A stretch of DNA of 64,000 bases from Malania oleifera (taxonomy: Eukaryota; Streptophyta; Magnoliopsida; Santalales; Ximeniaceae), in NCBI RefSeq assembly GCF_029873635.1, contig NC_080420.1, positions 35,176,231 to 35,240,230 of the forward strand. The letters run 5' to 3'. The translations under genes and the position numbers were made by a program. The first letter of the stretch is position 1; the number at the start of each line of letters is the position of its first letter. This document shows, one piece after another, positions 44,345 to 56,377 of the stretch. A model generated the notes under the pieces. It saw only the letters and a program-made list of their open reading frames with translations. It made no database searches and was not told where the DNA came from.

Positions 44345-46990
44345 CCCTTGTAAGAATGACTGGCTGTTAAGGATACCAATCTTGTATTGATGGGTAAGAA
44401 AGGGTAACCGAGGTAGCGACTTGGGAAGAGAGTCAGCTAGTTGATCAGAAGTATGAACATAGGAAACACGTAGGTGACCTGTAGCAACTTGATCACGAAC
44501 AAGTGGAAGTCGATGGCGATGTGTTTAATACGAGAATGTAAGACTAGATTGGCATAGACATAAGTAGCACTCATGTTGTCACAGTAGATGATCGGAGTAG
44601 GAGATACAGGTACATTGAGCTCTTGAATGAGATTCATTACCCAATTTACTTTAGCTGCAGCAGAGGCGATAGCTTGGCATTCGGCCTCGATGGAGGAGCG
44701 AGTGATAGTCTTTTGCTTTTTAGAACTCCAAGAGATCGGATTGGCGCCAAGAAAAAAGAACATAAGCAGAGATTGAAGTCTAATCATTAGGATCACTAGT
44801 CCAATCGGTATCCACAAATGGATAAAGTGTCCAAGGTGAGTTTGTGCAAAGCATAATGCCATAGTCAGGAGTTCCAACCAGATAGCAAAGCAAGCGTTTA
44901 ACTCCAAACCAATGAAGGGTGGAAGGAGAATGCATAAACTAAGATAGCTTGTTAATGGAAAAAGACACGTTAGGACATGTCAAGGAGAGGTATTGTAACA
45001 ACCAAAGAGTTTGGCAATACGAGGTAGCATCAGTTGGTGGAGAGCCATCAGACAATATGAGAGCTTTAGTAGTTGCAAGAGGGGTAGAGAGAGTCTTGGC
45101 ATCTGCCATGTTAACTCGATGCAAAAGGTCTTCGATATATTTCCTTTGAGACAAAAACAAACTATTAGAGGTAAACTGAGCTTCAACCCCAAGAGAATAT
45201 GTGAAATTACCAAGATCTTTAAGAGAGAATCGTTTGGTAAGAACGGTGATGAAGGCAGTGCAGCGAAGGATCCAATGATGATGATGTCATGAACATAAAC
45301 TAATAGATAAAGAACCGTGTTAGAAAAGTGGAGCATAAACCATGAGGTATCCGACTGAGAGTTGGTGAAGCCTTTCGAGATAAGAAAGGTGCAAAGTTCA
45401 TGGTACCATGCACGAGGGGCTTGTCGAAGTCCATATATGGCCTCGTGTAAGCAACATACATGATCAGGAATATTGGGGTGGGTGAAGCTAGAGGGCTGGT
45501 CCATGAAAGCTGCCTTAGATAAAGAGCCCTGCAAGAACACATTATTCACATATAGTTGGAAAAGAGACCAACCGATAATCAAAGCAAAAGTAAGTAATAA
45601 CCGAATAGTTGCAGGTTTGACAACCAGGCTATAGGTTTCAGAAAAATCTATCCCATGTCGTTGATGAAAACCTTTAACCACTAAGTAAGCTTTATAACGA
45701 GCTATGGACCCATCAACATTCCTCTTAATTCGATAGACACACTTACACCCAATAACATTTTGTGTAGGAATGCATGGAACAAAAGACCATGTGTGATTGG
45801 AGAGTAAAGCATTGTATTCATCACTTATGGCTTGTCGCCATGAGAGGTGTTGCTGGGCTTGCTTGAAGGTGGAAGGTTCAGTAGTTGGAGCAGTGGTGTG
45901 AAGGTCAAAAATGCATTTTGGCTTTGTAATGTTATTACATAGCTTGGTATTATAAAGGTAAGGTTCGACTATAATTGTAGATGAGAGAGAGGATATTGAA
46001 GATAAGCTACTTACTTGGGAAGGACTGGATGCATCCAAAGATGGAGGTGTGAAGGAGGGGCCCGAGATTGAGATGGCCTAGTTTAGAGATTCAGTCCTGT
46101 AAAAAGAAGAATCACCATGTGAAGTAGAAACAAGAGGAGGAGATGTAGGCTCAACTCGAAGGGTAGAGGTGACAGGCAACTGGGAGTGATTAGGTGAAAA
46201 AACAGGAATGGACACTTGAGTTGATTTGGATAACCAAGTTGTGGAGGAATGTAAGATTAAGGATGATGCGGTATGAGATGTGTTATTCTGGAAGGGAAGT
46301 GTGTGTTCCACAAACATGACATGACTAGAGATGTAGATTTTATTGGTGGAGCGATCAAGGCACATATAGGCATGATGTGGAGTTGAGTAGATTTTATTGG
46401 TGGAGCGATCAAGGCACATATAGGCATGATGTGGAGTTGAGTAGCCAACGAATACACAAGGATGGGACTGTGGTTGGAGTTTGGGAAAGGTGTAGGGTCG
46501 TAACCATGGATAACACAAACAACCAAATGTTTCTAAGGATAATTAATTAGGTGAATTCTTAAAGAGATAAGAGAAAGGAGATTGATGACATGTTACTAGA
46601 GAGGGCATTCAGTTGATGAGGTAAACAATGGCTTGAAATGCTAAGGATCAATATTTAAGCTGAACCAACGCATGATGTAGCAAAGTTAGTGCAGTTTCAA
46701 CAACATGGCGATGTTTACTTTTAGCTATGCCAACGTGTTCTAGAGTATGAGGAGGATATTTTAGATATTGAATTCCAACCAGAGAGAGAAAATGTTTGAG
46801 ACTAGTGGCTTCGCCAGTTCCATCTGTATAAACAGTTTTAATCATTGTAGAGAAATAATTTTCAACAAGAGATTTAAACTATTCAAATATGAAAGGTAAC
46901 ATTTGATTTGTTCTTGATTGGATAAATCCAAGTATATTTGGTAAAGTAATCCACGAATAAAACATAATAGTGAAAGTTATCAAAAGAGCA
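44345..46990 (-). pseudogene. Copia pol remnant (integrase, RT, RNase H)
   Basis: Integrase: HYYVLFVDYFTKYTWIYP and the HTLEHVGIAKSKHRHVVET block near 46700-46960. RT: TWSFVPCIPTQNVIGCKCVY, GLRQAPRAWYHELC, and the catalytic box reading YVHDIII near 45285, where YVDD is expected, so a catalytic aspartate is lost. RNase H: SWSSKKQKTITRSSIEAECQ and YCDNMSATYVYANLVLHSR. Several frameshifts separate the parts (near 45000, 46040 and 46600). A 54-bp perfect duplication sits between integrase and RT. Confidence 0.85.
46334..46441. repeat. Perfect 54-bp tandem duplication in Copia pol
   Basis: 46334-46387 and 46388-46441 are identical by eye. Each copy encodes 18 residues ending DRSTNKIY, in frame. 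Confidence 0.93.
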
Positions 46991-48891
46991 GAGATGAGTA
47001 GGTGTAACGCCCTAGACCTACCACGTGGGGCTTAGAGTGTTAAGAGACCAAACATGCGTCTCTGATACCATTCACGCAGCAGAATTAATTAAATAACCTC
47101 AATCAAAATACCAGCGTTCTATGTTTACATATGCAAACCCATAAAGAACAATATTATTCTTCATATTACATAACCAGAATAAAATATATTAAACATAAAA
47201 CTAAACACATATCTGTTCTAATATCCACTGACAAAAACTAACCCTGCCCTGGAGCTATCTAAGCTTAATCACCTAGAAGACCTGAAAAGATTAAATTTTC
47301 ATCGGGATGAGACACTTCTCAGTAAGGAAGAAATAAGTTACAATAGTGTGTGGCTGAAGTGTGTAATATATAATTACAAAATATATATGCAAATGTATTT
47401 CACTATCCATAGCAGCCAAGAAAACGCATTCATAATCACATCATTGTCGACTTCTCTGTCACCCACTGATATACACACATACATAATTATTTTTACTGAT
47501 AATTCCCGAGAATAGGGAAGTCTACCCGCCTATACAAGTTGATTCCTTCTGCTCTAGTGCTAACACCAGGGCACTCACCTTTCTCAGTAAGCCCTCGAGT
47601 TATGCATTCAGGTAAAGTCTCTGAGAATAGGGAAGGTCACTTGCCCATAAAAGTGGCTTCCCTCTGCTCTGGTATCCACAGATAATTACCAGAGCACTCG
47701 TCTTCCTTAGCAAGCCCTCGAGAGGAGTAATCTACTTTACCATAAATATTTATGCAATTAAAGTCACACACAACCAATAATAACCATTTCACAAAGTTCC
47801 ACATGTACACACATATCACAATAACCCACACAGGATTTACACATTCCACATTCTCACCCACACAAAGTCCATATCCACATAGAATACAGTATCAACATAG
47901 GACTCTAATCCATATAAAATACATGTCCACATAATACTGGTCCACACAAGACTATCATACATACAACATACATGGAGCACAATAGCTTCATTTGAAAGCA
48001 TATAAATGTTACCTGTAACTACATCTCATGTGTGCTCGGCATCACCCGAAGTCATAGAATACACCTGTGCTTGGGTAGTACCCCTCTAGTGACCGCCTCG
48101 GGGTGTCTGGTTACTGCTCCCATACTACTGTTGTGGAGGTGTGTAATTCAAGGTCACTTGACCATCCTGCGTTCGATGTCCTACCCCACCACATCGGTAA
48201 CAGCCAGCTTATCCAGCTCTACACTCGCCCAAAATGCATCTTATGGCATCTAAGACAGGTAGGACGCTGAGAATTCCCCTGAGGGACTCGAAATCCCGTC
48301 TCCTGTCACTGACCCATAAAATTACTGGGCCGCTTCCATGAACTCTAGCTGGAGCTAGACTAAAACCCCTAAGACAAGGGTCTCTTCTTCTGGTTTACTA
48401 CTTTCTCCCCCTCTTGAATTCTGGCCTCAACCATCATGGCCCTGTCCACCAGTTTGGTGAAACTCTGTGTCAATAATGCCACAACCTGTGATCATACACT
48501 CTGCCTCAGATCTCTCTTAAACATCCGAGCCTTCTTCAACTCATCAAGGACCATATGTAGAGCGAAATGAGACAGCTCCACAAATCAGGCCGCATACTAC
48601 TGCACAGTCATGGACCCCTGTGTCAGATGCAAGAATTCCTCTGCCTTCGCCTTTCTAATGACAATAGGGAAGTATCTGCTGAAGAAAACCTCCCTAAAAA
48701 GACTTCAGGTAATACATGCATACCCTAGTCACAGTTCCTCCACCAGTTTAGCCGATCTCCACCATCTCTTCGCCTCCCCCACCAATTTATAGAAGGAAAA
48801 CCACACCTTCTATTCCTCTATGCATCCTAGCACACCCAACAGCTCCTCCATCTCTTAAACCTAGTCTTCATCCGTAATCAGGTTCGGTCCT

Positions 48892-51008
48892 TGTTGACCT
48901 CATAGGTTATACCCGATTTTGATAATAACAAATACTCAAGTATTTAATGGCTATCTAGTTCATGTGCAGGTTTATATTCGTAGATACTTTGATGGCACAT
49001 GAAGTAGAGCATGAAGACCTTGAAGATCAATTTTATGTTGTAATTCATTATTATTCAATCTAGGTCCATAATAGTAATTAGGAAAAATGACCTATAATAA
49101 TCAATGCTTTTCCTATATGGTAGGATAGATAAGCTCAAAAAGACCTAGACTGACCTTAAGTTCCCCATGCATGCATAAATGAATGCCCTATCAAATTTAA
49201 GTTAATCATCATATGAATAGGGGCAACATTTCAAAGAGAAAGACCGAAAATATTAAAATTGGCATGTTCGGTCGACCGAACTCAGTTACACTAAGATCCT
49301 CGGTCGATTGAACCCCAATCGAGTCAACATGTAAACCTCTTGATCGACCAACCAAATGTATATAGGCAACACCTGGTCGACTAAACCTCCTTGGGTTAAC
49401 AAGTTGACCACTTAGTCAACTGACCAAGTTTATATAGGCAACGCCTTGGTCGACCGAACACCCATGTGGGAACTGCCAACCGCCCGGTTGACCAAACTTT
49501 GTAGTTCAAATTGACCCAGTCGATCACACTGCGCGGATTTGGAAAATAGCCCTTGAACCATGCAAGTCCGATCAACCATCTTTTCAGTTCAAATTTCTCC
49601 TGATCGACTGAATCCAACGACTTGGTTAACCGAACCTCAAGTTTGGTTGACCGGTGCTCTCGGGTTGGCGAGAATTACCGAGTTTAAAATGCAGTTAAAA
49701 TTTATTAACCTTAGTTAAACTTTTTCAAAAATGACTTATATGTCCTGAACGATTAGAATTCTATATATACCCCCTTATTTGAAAAAATTAGTCAATGATT
49801 AGCAAACTTAATTAGAAAAAATCCTCTGAAATTAAAAAAAAAATCCTACTTCCATTTTTAAGCGTCCTACACTCATTCTTACTCAATTTTATTGCTTAAA
49901 TCTCTTTGTAAGTGTGCTTGAGTGTTCTTCTCAAAGGCTTAAGATCTCTTTTCTTCTTGATTGATTGAGATTATTTTATTAGAGAGCAAAGCTTCCAGTT
50001 TCCTTAAGAGACTTTGTTAATAAGTTTTCCTTAGGAATACTTCATTGGGCTTTTGGGTTTCGCATTGTCATTGCAATACTCAAGGAGTTCATATTGGATT
50101 TTGATTGCTAAAAATATTTTGCACATCATTTTTAAAAATATCTCTTGTGCTTGTCTTTGAGAAATATATTTTGAGATATTTGCTAGAGTGCTGAAAAATA
50201 TTTGTTGCTATATCATTTGTTTGATATCATCATCTTGACACAAAGATTAAATACTTTCTACAAATCATTTTTAAATATCTCTTGTGGTTTATATTGAGAA
50301 AAACATTTGTTGAGATATTTGAAGCATACTTATGATCTTTGTTGTTGTGCTGTGATTGAGAATATTATTTTGACACAAAGATCCTATCACTTACACTCTC
50401 ACATACTAATTGCATTATTTGCATAAAACTTTGAGAGTCGATACTAAAACCACATTAAGCTTAATTTATCATATCATTCGGTGGTGTACTGATTAGATTG
50501 GTACATAATCTACTTAGTTGATAAGCATATTTGTCGTACGCAAATTTTATTGAGAAATCTATTGTATTCCAGGCGTGGCCTGAGAGGGCAGTAATCCAGC
50601 CGGATAAGGATTCGTTATTAAAGGTTGAGGTCAGCCCTATGTTAATTTGATTTGATTGTAAAGGTTGAGGTCAGTCCTATGGTAATTGATCTGGTTGTTT
50701 AGGTTCCGCTCCATCGATTAAGTGAGTTTATAGTGGTAATCCTTGTGCTTATTAGTCAAGGCAGGGATGTAGGCAGTTTGCCGAACCTCGATAACATCTT
50801 TGGGTGTCATCTCTCTTTACTGATTTTTTGTGCATGCTTAGCTAAATTATTTGTGCATTTTAATTTCCATTGTATATTTATATTGATTTACTTATCTATA
50901 TTAGATTTACCCTAGGCTTGTGTAATACTTCTTTTAGGGGATTGACTTAGGGGATAAAATTTGAAAATACCAATTCACTCCCCTCTTGGGATTACGGTAA
51001 AGCTAACA
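48892..51008 (+). repeat. 5' LTR of the Sirevirus-like element
   Basis: 2117 bp. It contains a cluster of GGTCGACCGAAC-like palindromic motifs (49262-49670) ahead of a TATA-like CTATATATACC near 49762. Confidence 0.92.
49262..49670. repeat. Cluster of GGTCGACC-type palindromes in the LTR
   Basis: At least ten degenerate copies of GGTCGACCGAAC or its variants occur within about 400 bases. The 3' LTR has the matching cluster at 56754-57110. Clustered short palindromes upstream of the core promoter are a described Sirevirus trait. Confidence 0.85.
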
Positions 51009-51010
51009 AT

Positions 51011-51022
51011 TGGTATCAGAGC
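51011..51022 (+). promoter_or_regulatory. Primer binding site of the Sirevirus-like element
   Basis: TGGTATCAGAGC lies two bases after the 5' LTR, complementary to initiator tRNA-Met. Confidence 0.9.
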
Positions 51023-51064
51023 GACATAGCATAGACTTAATAGTTAATTTGCAAAAGATCTTTG

Positions 51065-52723
51065 ATGGCTCATAGCACCGTGACCCCTTTCCCTAAGGGA
51101 CCCTCTTCCACACGACCTCTAGCTTTTAGTGGTGTTAATTACACCATCTAGAAACAGAGGATGCGCATCTACCTTCAAAATATAGATTGGAAGGTGTAGA
51201 GGATTGTTCTTAAGGGAAATTATGTTCTTATGAAAACAGAGGGTGAGACTAGAGTTCCTAAAACTGAAGAAGAATATAATGATGATGATATGAAAGCTGT
51301 TAGTTTGAGTGCCACTGCTATGAATAATTTGTATTATGGTCTTGATGTGAATGAATTTAATAGAGTAATGACATGTGCTACTGCAAAAGAAATTTGGGAT
51401 AAATTAGAAGTCACATATGAAGGCACTAGGGATGTAAAAGATAGTAGGATAGATATGCTGACTAGTGAATATGAGGCTTTTAAGATGAATGTAGGTGAGT
51501 CCATTCAGAGTATATACACTAGATTCACATGCATTATAAACTCACTGCGTGCATTAGGTAAGACCTATCCTATATATGAGATGATTAGGAAGATTCTTAG
51601 AGGTTTGCCTCCTATTTGGGAAGCTAAGGCTACGACCATTTCTAAGGGTAAAGACCTTAAGGCCATGATATTAGATGAATTGATAGGTTCATTGATCACC
51701 TATGAACTAACTATAAATGAGAGACTTAATGAACATAATAGGGTGAAGAAGATAACTGCATTGAAAACTTCCATTAATACATTTAGTGAATGCAGCGAAC
51801 ATGATTCTGAGGATGATATGGCCATGTTAACTAGAAAATTCAGCAAATTCTTCAAGAAGAATACAAAGCCATACAAAAGATATATGGAATCTACATCTGA
51901 GAAGGGAGAGTTTAGTAAAAGAAAAGAAAAATCAAATGCTCCCATGTTCTACAATTGCAACAAGGTTGGGCACATCAAATTGGATTACCCTATACTGAAA
52001 AAGGATTCTAGGAAAAGGAAGAAAGCCATGAAAGTAGGCACCTCATGGGATAAACTAAGCAACAGTGACTCAGACTCAGACCGCAGCGACTCAGAGGTTG
52101 CTAATCTGTGCTTGATGGCACATGATGATGATGTATCATCTTTTTGCTCTTTATCTTCATATTATTCTTCTAATGATTGTGAATTTGATAGCATGCCTAC
52201 TTTTAGAAAATTGCAATTTGAATATATTCGTGTATCTAAACTGTTGAATAACATGACCAAGGAGAATGATATTTTGACAAAGAAATGCGAGAATTGGTCA
52301 AAATTATTTGAAATGGCAAAAAATTCTCATGCTTCGATTCTTAAAGAAAAGGATTTCAAAATTGATGAGCTTGAAAGAAAATTGAAAGATAACTCCAAAA
52401 TTGTTTTTACATTCACCGAGAGCCAATGTAATTTTGAAAAACTACTTGGAGCCCAAAGAAATTCTCTTAGTAAAGAGGGTCTTGACTTTAATGGCATTGA
52501 GAATGTTAGATGACCTAATCTTTACTTGAGACATTTCACACGTGAATCAAAATCTCAAATCCCACCTGAAGATCCTAAGTGTAAAATGAAATGTTTTAAA
52601 TGCAAACAAATCGGTCACATTCAATTTGATTGCTCACTTAAAAATAGACGTGTAAAAATTAGAAAGGTGTGGGTAGTTAACAGTGATCTAGTCACTAACC
52701 CCTGTGGACCCAACAAAATTTAG
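51065..52723 (+). pseudogene. Sirevirus-like gag, two zinc knuckles, nonsense-mutated
   Basis: The probable start MAHSTVTPFPKG at 51065 is followed by FSGVNYTI(stop)KQRMRIYLQ, then a second stop in WKV(stop)RIVLK. Both are TAG where Trp is expected. The body (DVNEFNRVMTCATAKEIWDKLE, TRFTCIINSLRALGK) is the Copia UBN2-type gag. The first knuckle is degraded (FYNCNKVGHIKLDYP: the outer Cys positions are lost). A second, CFKCKQIGHIQFDC near 52590-52632, is intact. The same frame continues toward protease, with stops at 52511 and 52720. Confidence 0.85.
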
Positions 52724-52750
52724 GGACTAGCGTTAGTTACTTAGTCTATC

Positions 52751-55700
52751 TTGCAGGTATATTTGAGATCATCTTCTTCAAAGGATAGGTGGTACCTAGA
52801 TAGCGAGTGCTTACGACACAAGACCGGCAACAAGGAAAAATTCGCTTCAATCACTCCCAAGGATGGAGGGTACGTGGTGTTTGGTGACAATGCAAAGGAA
52901 CGCATCATCGGCATAGGTAAGGTCGGTAAGGATCCTTCCCTGGTTATTGATAATGTTCTATTAGTTGATGGCTTGAAGCATAATTTGTTGAGCATTAGTC
53001 AATTGTGTGATAAAGGATATAAAGTTTCTTTTGAAAATGATAAATGCATAGTTGAAAGTAAATTAGATCATAAAATTATTTTCACTACAGATTGCCATGA
53101 AAATGTATATACTACTACTTTTGATAATTTAGCTTCACAACAAGTAGCTTATTTTTTGCAATTAATGAAGCTAGTTGGTTATAGTATAGCCGCTTAGGAC
53201 ACGCTAGCATGGACTTGTTGTCAAAACTAGTAAGAAAAGATTTAGTGAAAGGTTTACCTTAAACACCATTTGTGAAAGATAAAATTTGTTATGCATGTCA
53301 AATGGATAAGCAAACAAAATCTAGCTTTAAGAAAAAGAAATTTATATCTACCACTAGACCACTTGAAATGCTTCATTTGGATTTGTTTGGTCCTAATTCT
53401 ATACAAAGTTTTGGTGGAAAATCATATGCTTTTGTCATTATTGATGACTATTTTAGGTTCACAAGGGTGCTATTTCTCTCACATAAAAATGAATCATGTG
53501 AACAATTTACTAAGCTTTGCAGAGAATTCAAAATGGAAAAACCTATAAGATAACTCACATAAGAAGTGATAGAGGCACTGAATTTAAAAATGAAGGCATA
53601 GAAGATTATTGTGACCTAGAGGGTATATCACACAACTTTACTGCACTAGGACCCCTCAACAAAATAGCGTGGTAGAAAGAAAGAATAGGTCTTTATAAGA
53701 AATGGGTAGGACCATGTTGAATGAGCATATAAGCTACCTAAATATTTTTGAACTGAGGCCATAAATGCTGCTTATTATGTCATGAATAGGTTGTTGATTA
53801 TACCTTCACTAAATAAAACCCCTCATGAATTGTGGAATAACCATAGACCTAATATTTCATATTTTAATGTTTTTGGTTGTAAATGCTTTGTACATAGGGA
53901 TAATGAGCATCTAGGAAAATTTGATTCTAAATCTGATGAAGGCATTTTCCTAGGTTATTCTCTTAATAGTAAAGCATATAGAGTTTTCAATAAAAGATCC
54001 TTAACTATCATTGAATCTATTCATGTTGTACTTGATGAATCTAATCTGTTTTCTAAGAAAATTGATGAAGATGACATTGACATTAGAAAATGTTTAGACA
54101 AGTTATCTGTTGAAAACAATGCAAGTAAGAATTCAGAAATTAATGATAAATCATGTGAAGATAATAACAATGACAATGCAACTCAGGAGTTGCTTAGGGA
54201 TTGGAAATTCATTAGAAACCATCCTATAGATCAAATCATAGGTGGACCTTCCTGCGGTATAGCTACAAGATCTTTCTTGAAAAACCTAGTGAGTTATTCT
54301 GCTTTCTTGTCCTGTGAAGAACCTAAAAATATTAAAGAAGCAATAGAGGATGAGTCTTGGGTGATGTCCATGCAAGAAGAACTTAATCAATTTGAAAGAA
54401 GCAAAGTGTGGACCCTAGTTCCTAGGCCTAATGATCATACAATTATTGGAACTAAATGGGCATATAGAAATAAGAAAGATGAGAATGGGGTAGTAACTAA
54501 AAATAAGGTTAGACTAGTTGCTCAAAGTTATAATCAGGAGGAGGGGATAGATTTTGATGAAACATATGCTCCTGTTGCTAGGATGGAAGCCATTCGTATG
54601 CTACTTTTTCATGCCGCTTTTCAAAACTTTAAATTGATTCAAATGGATGTTAAAAGTGTTTTTATTAATGGTTATATTAATGAAGAAGTGTATGTAGAAC
54701 AACCACTTGTTTTTGAAAATCATAAATATCCAGATCATGTATACCGGTTGTTTAAAGCCTTGTATGGATTGAAGCAAGCTCCTAGAGCTTGGTATGAGAG
54801 GCTTAGTAGGTTTCTACTAGAACATGGGTTTACCCGTGATATGATTGACACTACACTTTTCATCAAATTCGAAAATGATGATATGCTTCTAGTTCAAATT
54901 TATGTTGATGATATCATTTTTGGAGCAGCCAATGATGAGTTGTGTAATAAGTTTGCCAAATGCATGCAAAGTGAATTTGAAATGAGCATAATGGGTGAAC
55001 TTAATTTTTTTTAGGGCTGCAAATTAAACAAGCTAAATATGAAACTTTCATATGCCAATCTAAATATGTTAAGGACTTGCTAAAGAAATTCAATATGGAA
55101 AATAGTAAAATTCTTGGTACTCCTATGAGAAGATGAGCAAGGAATTCCTATAGATGTGAAATTGTATCGTGACATGATTGGGAGTATTCCATATCTTACA
55201 ACCAGTAGGCCTGATATTATGTTTAGTGTGTGCATGTATGCTAGGTTTCAGGCCGCTCAGGAATCTCATCTATTGGTAGTAAAATGAATCCTTAGGTATC
55301 TAGTTGGAACTATAGAGTTAGGATTATGGTATCCTAAGCATATGACTTTTGAAATTGTTAGTTATACTGATGCTGACTTTGCTGGTAATAAGGTTAATAG
55401 GAAGAGTACTAGCGGTACTTGTCATTATTTAGGACAATCTCTCGTTTCTTGATTCTCTGAAAAACAAAACTCAGTTGCTTTATTCATAGCCGAAGCAAAA
55501 TATATTGCGGCTGGAAGTTGTTGTGCTCAAACTCTTTATATGAAATAACAACTTATGGATTTTGAGTTGCATTATGATATAGTACCAATTAAATGTGATA
55601 ATACTAGTGCAATTAATATTTCAAAGAACCTTATCTCACATTCACGAACTAAACACATTGAGATTAGACATCATTTCCTTCGTGATCTTGTTCAGAAAGG

Positions 55701-55830
55701 TGATGTGATACTTGAGTTTGTGTGCACAAATGAACAATGGGCTGACATTTTCACTAAACCACTTCCAGAAGATAGGTTCATACAAATTAGACGTGAACTA
55801 GGTCTCATGCATAGTAGAGATGCTTCCTAG
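52751..55830 (+). pseudogene. Sirevirus-like pol: protease, integrase, RT, RNase H
   Basis: The protease site reads WYLDSECLRH (52790-52820) where DSG is required, so it is probably inactive. LVDGLKHNLLSISQLCDKGY follows. The integrase HHCC region crosses a frameshift (53190-53270), then shows CYACQMDKQTKSSF and LEMLHLDLFGP. RT: AYRNKKDENGVVTKNKVRLV, DFDETYAPVARMEAIRMLL, GLKQAPRAWYERL, and an intact YVDD at 54901-54912. RNase H: IKCDNTSAINISKNLISHSR and EQWADIFTKPLP, ending at 55830. Stops occur in the integrase core and before RNase H. Confidence 0.9.
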
Positions 55831-56362
55831 ACATTTGATAGAGTGCATCAACTTAGGGGGAGCTTTATAACAAATCTCAAGTCTAACAATTAATATAACT
55901 ATTGGTATCTTTCATTGGTTTAGACTTTATGAATTTATTTGTGTTTTGAAATGCATAATTCTCATATCTACTGCATGATGATGATTGTGTTTACTAGAAT
56001 TGTTTGGGTTAAGTAGTTATGGATAAACTGTTAATCTTAAAACTCAAAATAGGTCATTTTTATATAGGTATTTTTACGATAATGACCTATTTTCAAACAG
56101 CATGCTGCCGAAATTTTTTAAAAAAATTTCCCAAAATTTTCTTGTGTATTAATGCGTAATACCTAATGCCTTTGGCTATTTATGTTTTTAGCCCTTTTTA
56201 CTGTTCCCAAAAGGGGAAAATAGAGATGAGGCAAAAAATGGGTAGTAGTATTTAGTAGTACTTAAAAAATTATCTGCATTGAAATATTTTTTACATTATG
56301 CATATCATTAGGGGAGCCTTTCTAGGCTACACCCACTTTTTGCATGGTGTATTTGTCATCAT
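55831..56362 (+). other. 3' non-coding region of the Sirevirus-like element
   Basis: It includes the CTTAGGGGGAG motif 22 bases after the pol stop and AT-rich sequence up to the polypurine tract. No additional env-like ORF was found. Confidence 0.7.
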
Positions 56363-56377
56363 AAAAAAGGGAGAGAA
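56363..56377 (+). promoter_or_regulatory. Polypurine tract of the Sirevirus-like element
   Basis: An AAAAAAGGGAGAGAA run directly abuts the 3' LTR. Confidence 0.88.

Larger units (their letters stand above)
44234..47001 (-). mobile_element. Degenerate Ty1/Copia element, truncated at its 5' side
   Basis: The minus strand gives integrase, RT and RNase H in Copia order. A TGTTGGAG at 44234 may be the outer LTR start, but no second LTR is present. At the other side the integrase sequence stops abruptly where the Gypsy remnant's TGTAACGCCC begins (47002), so the 5' half was lost or displaced. Confidence 0.75.
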
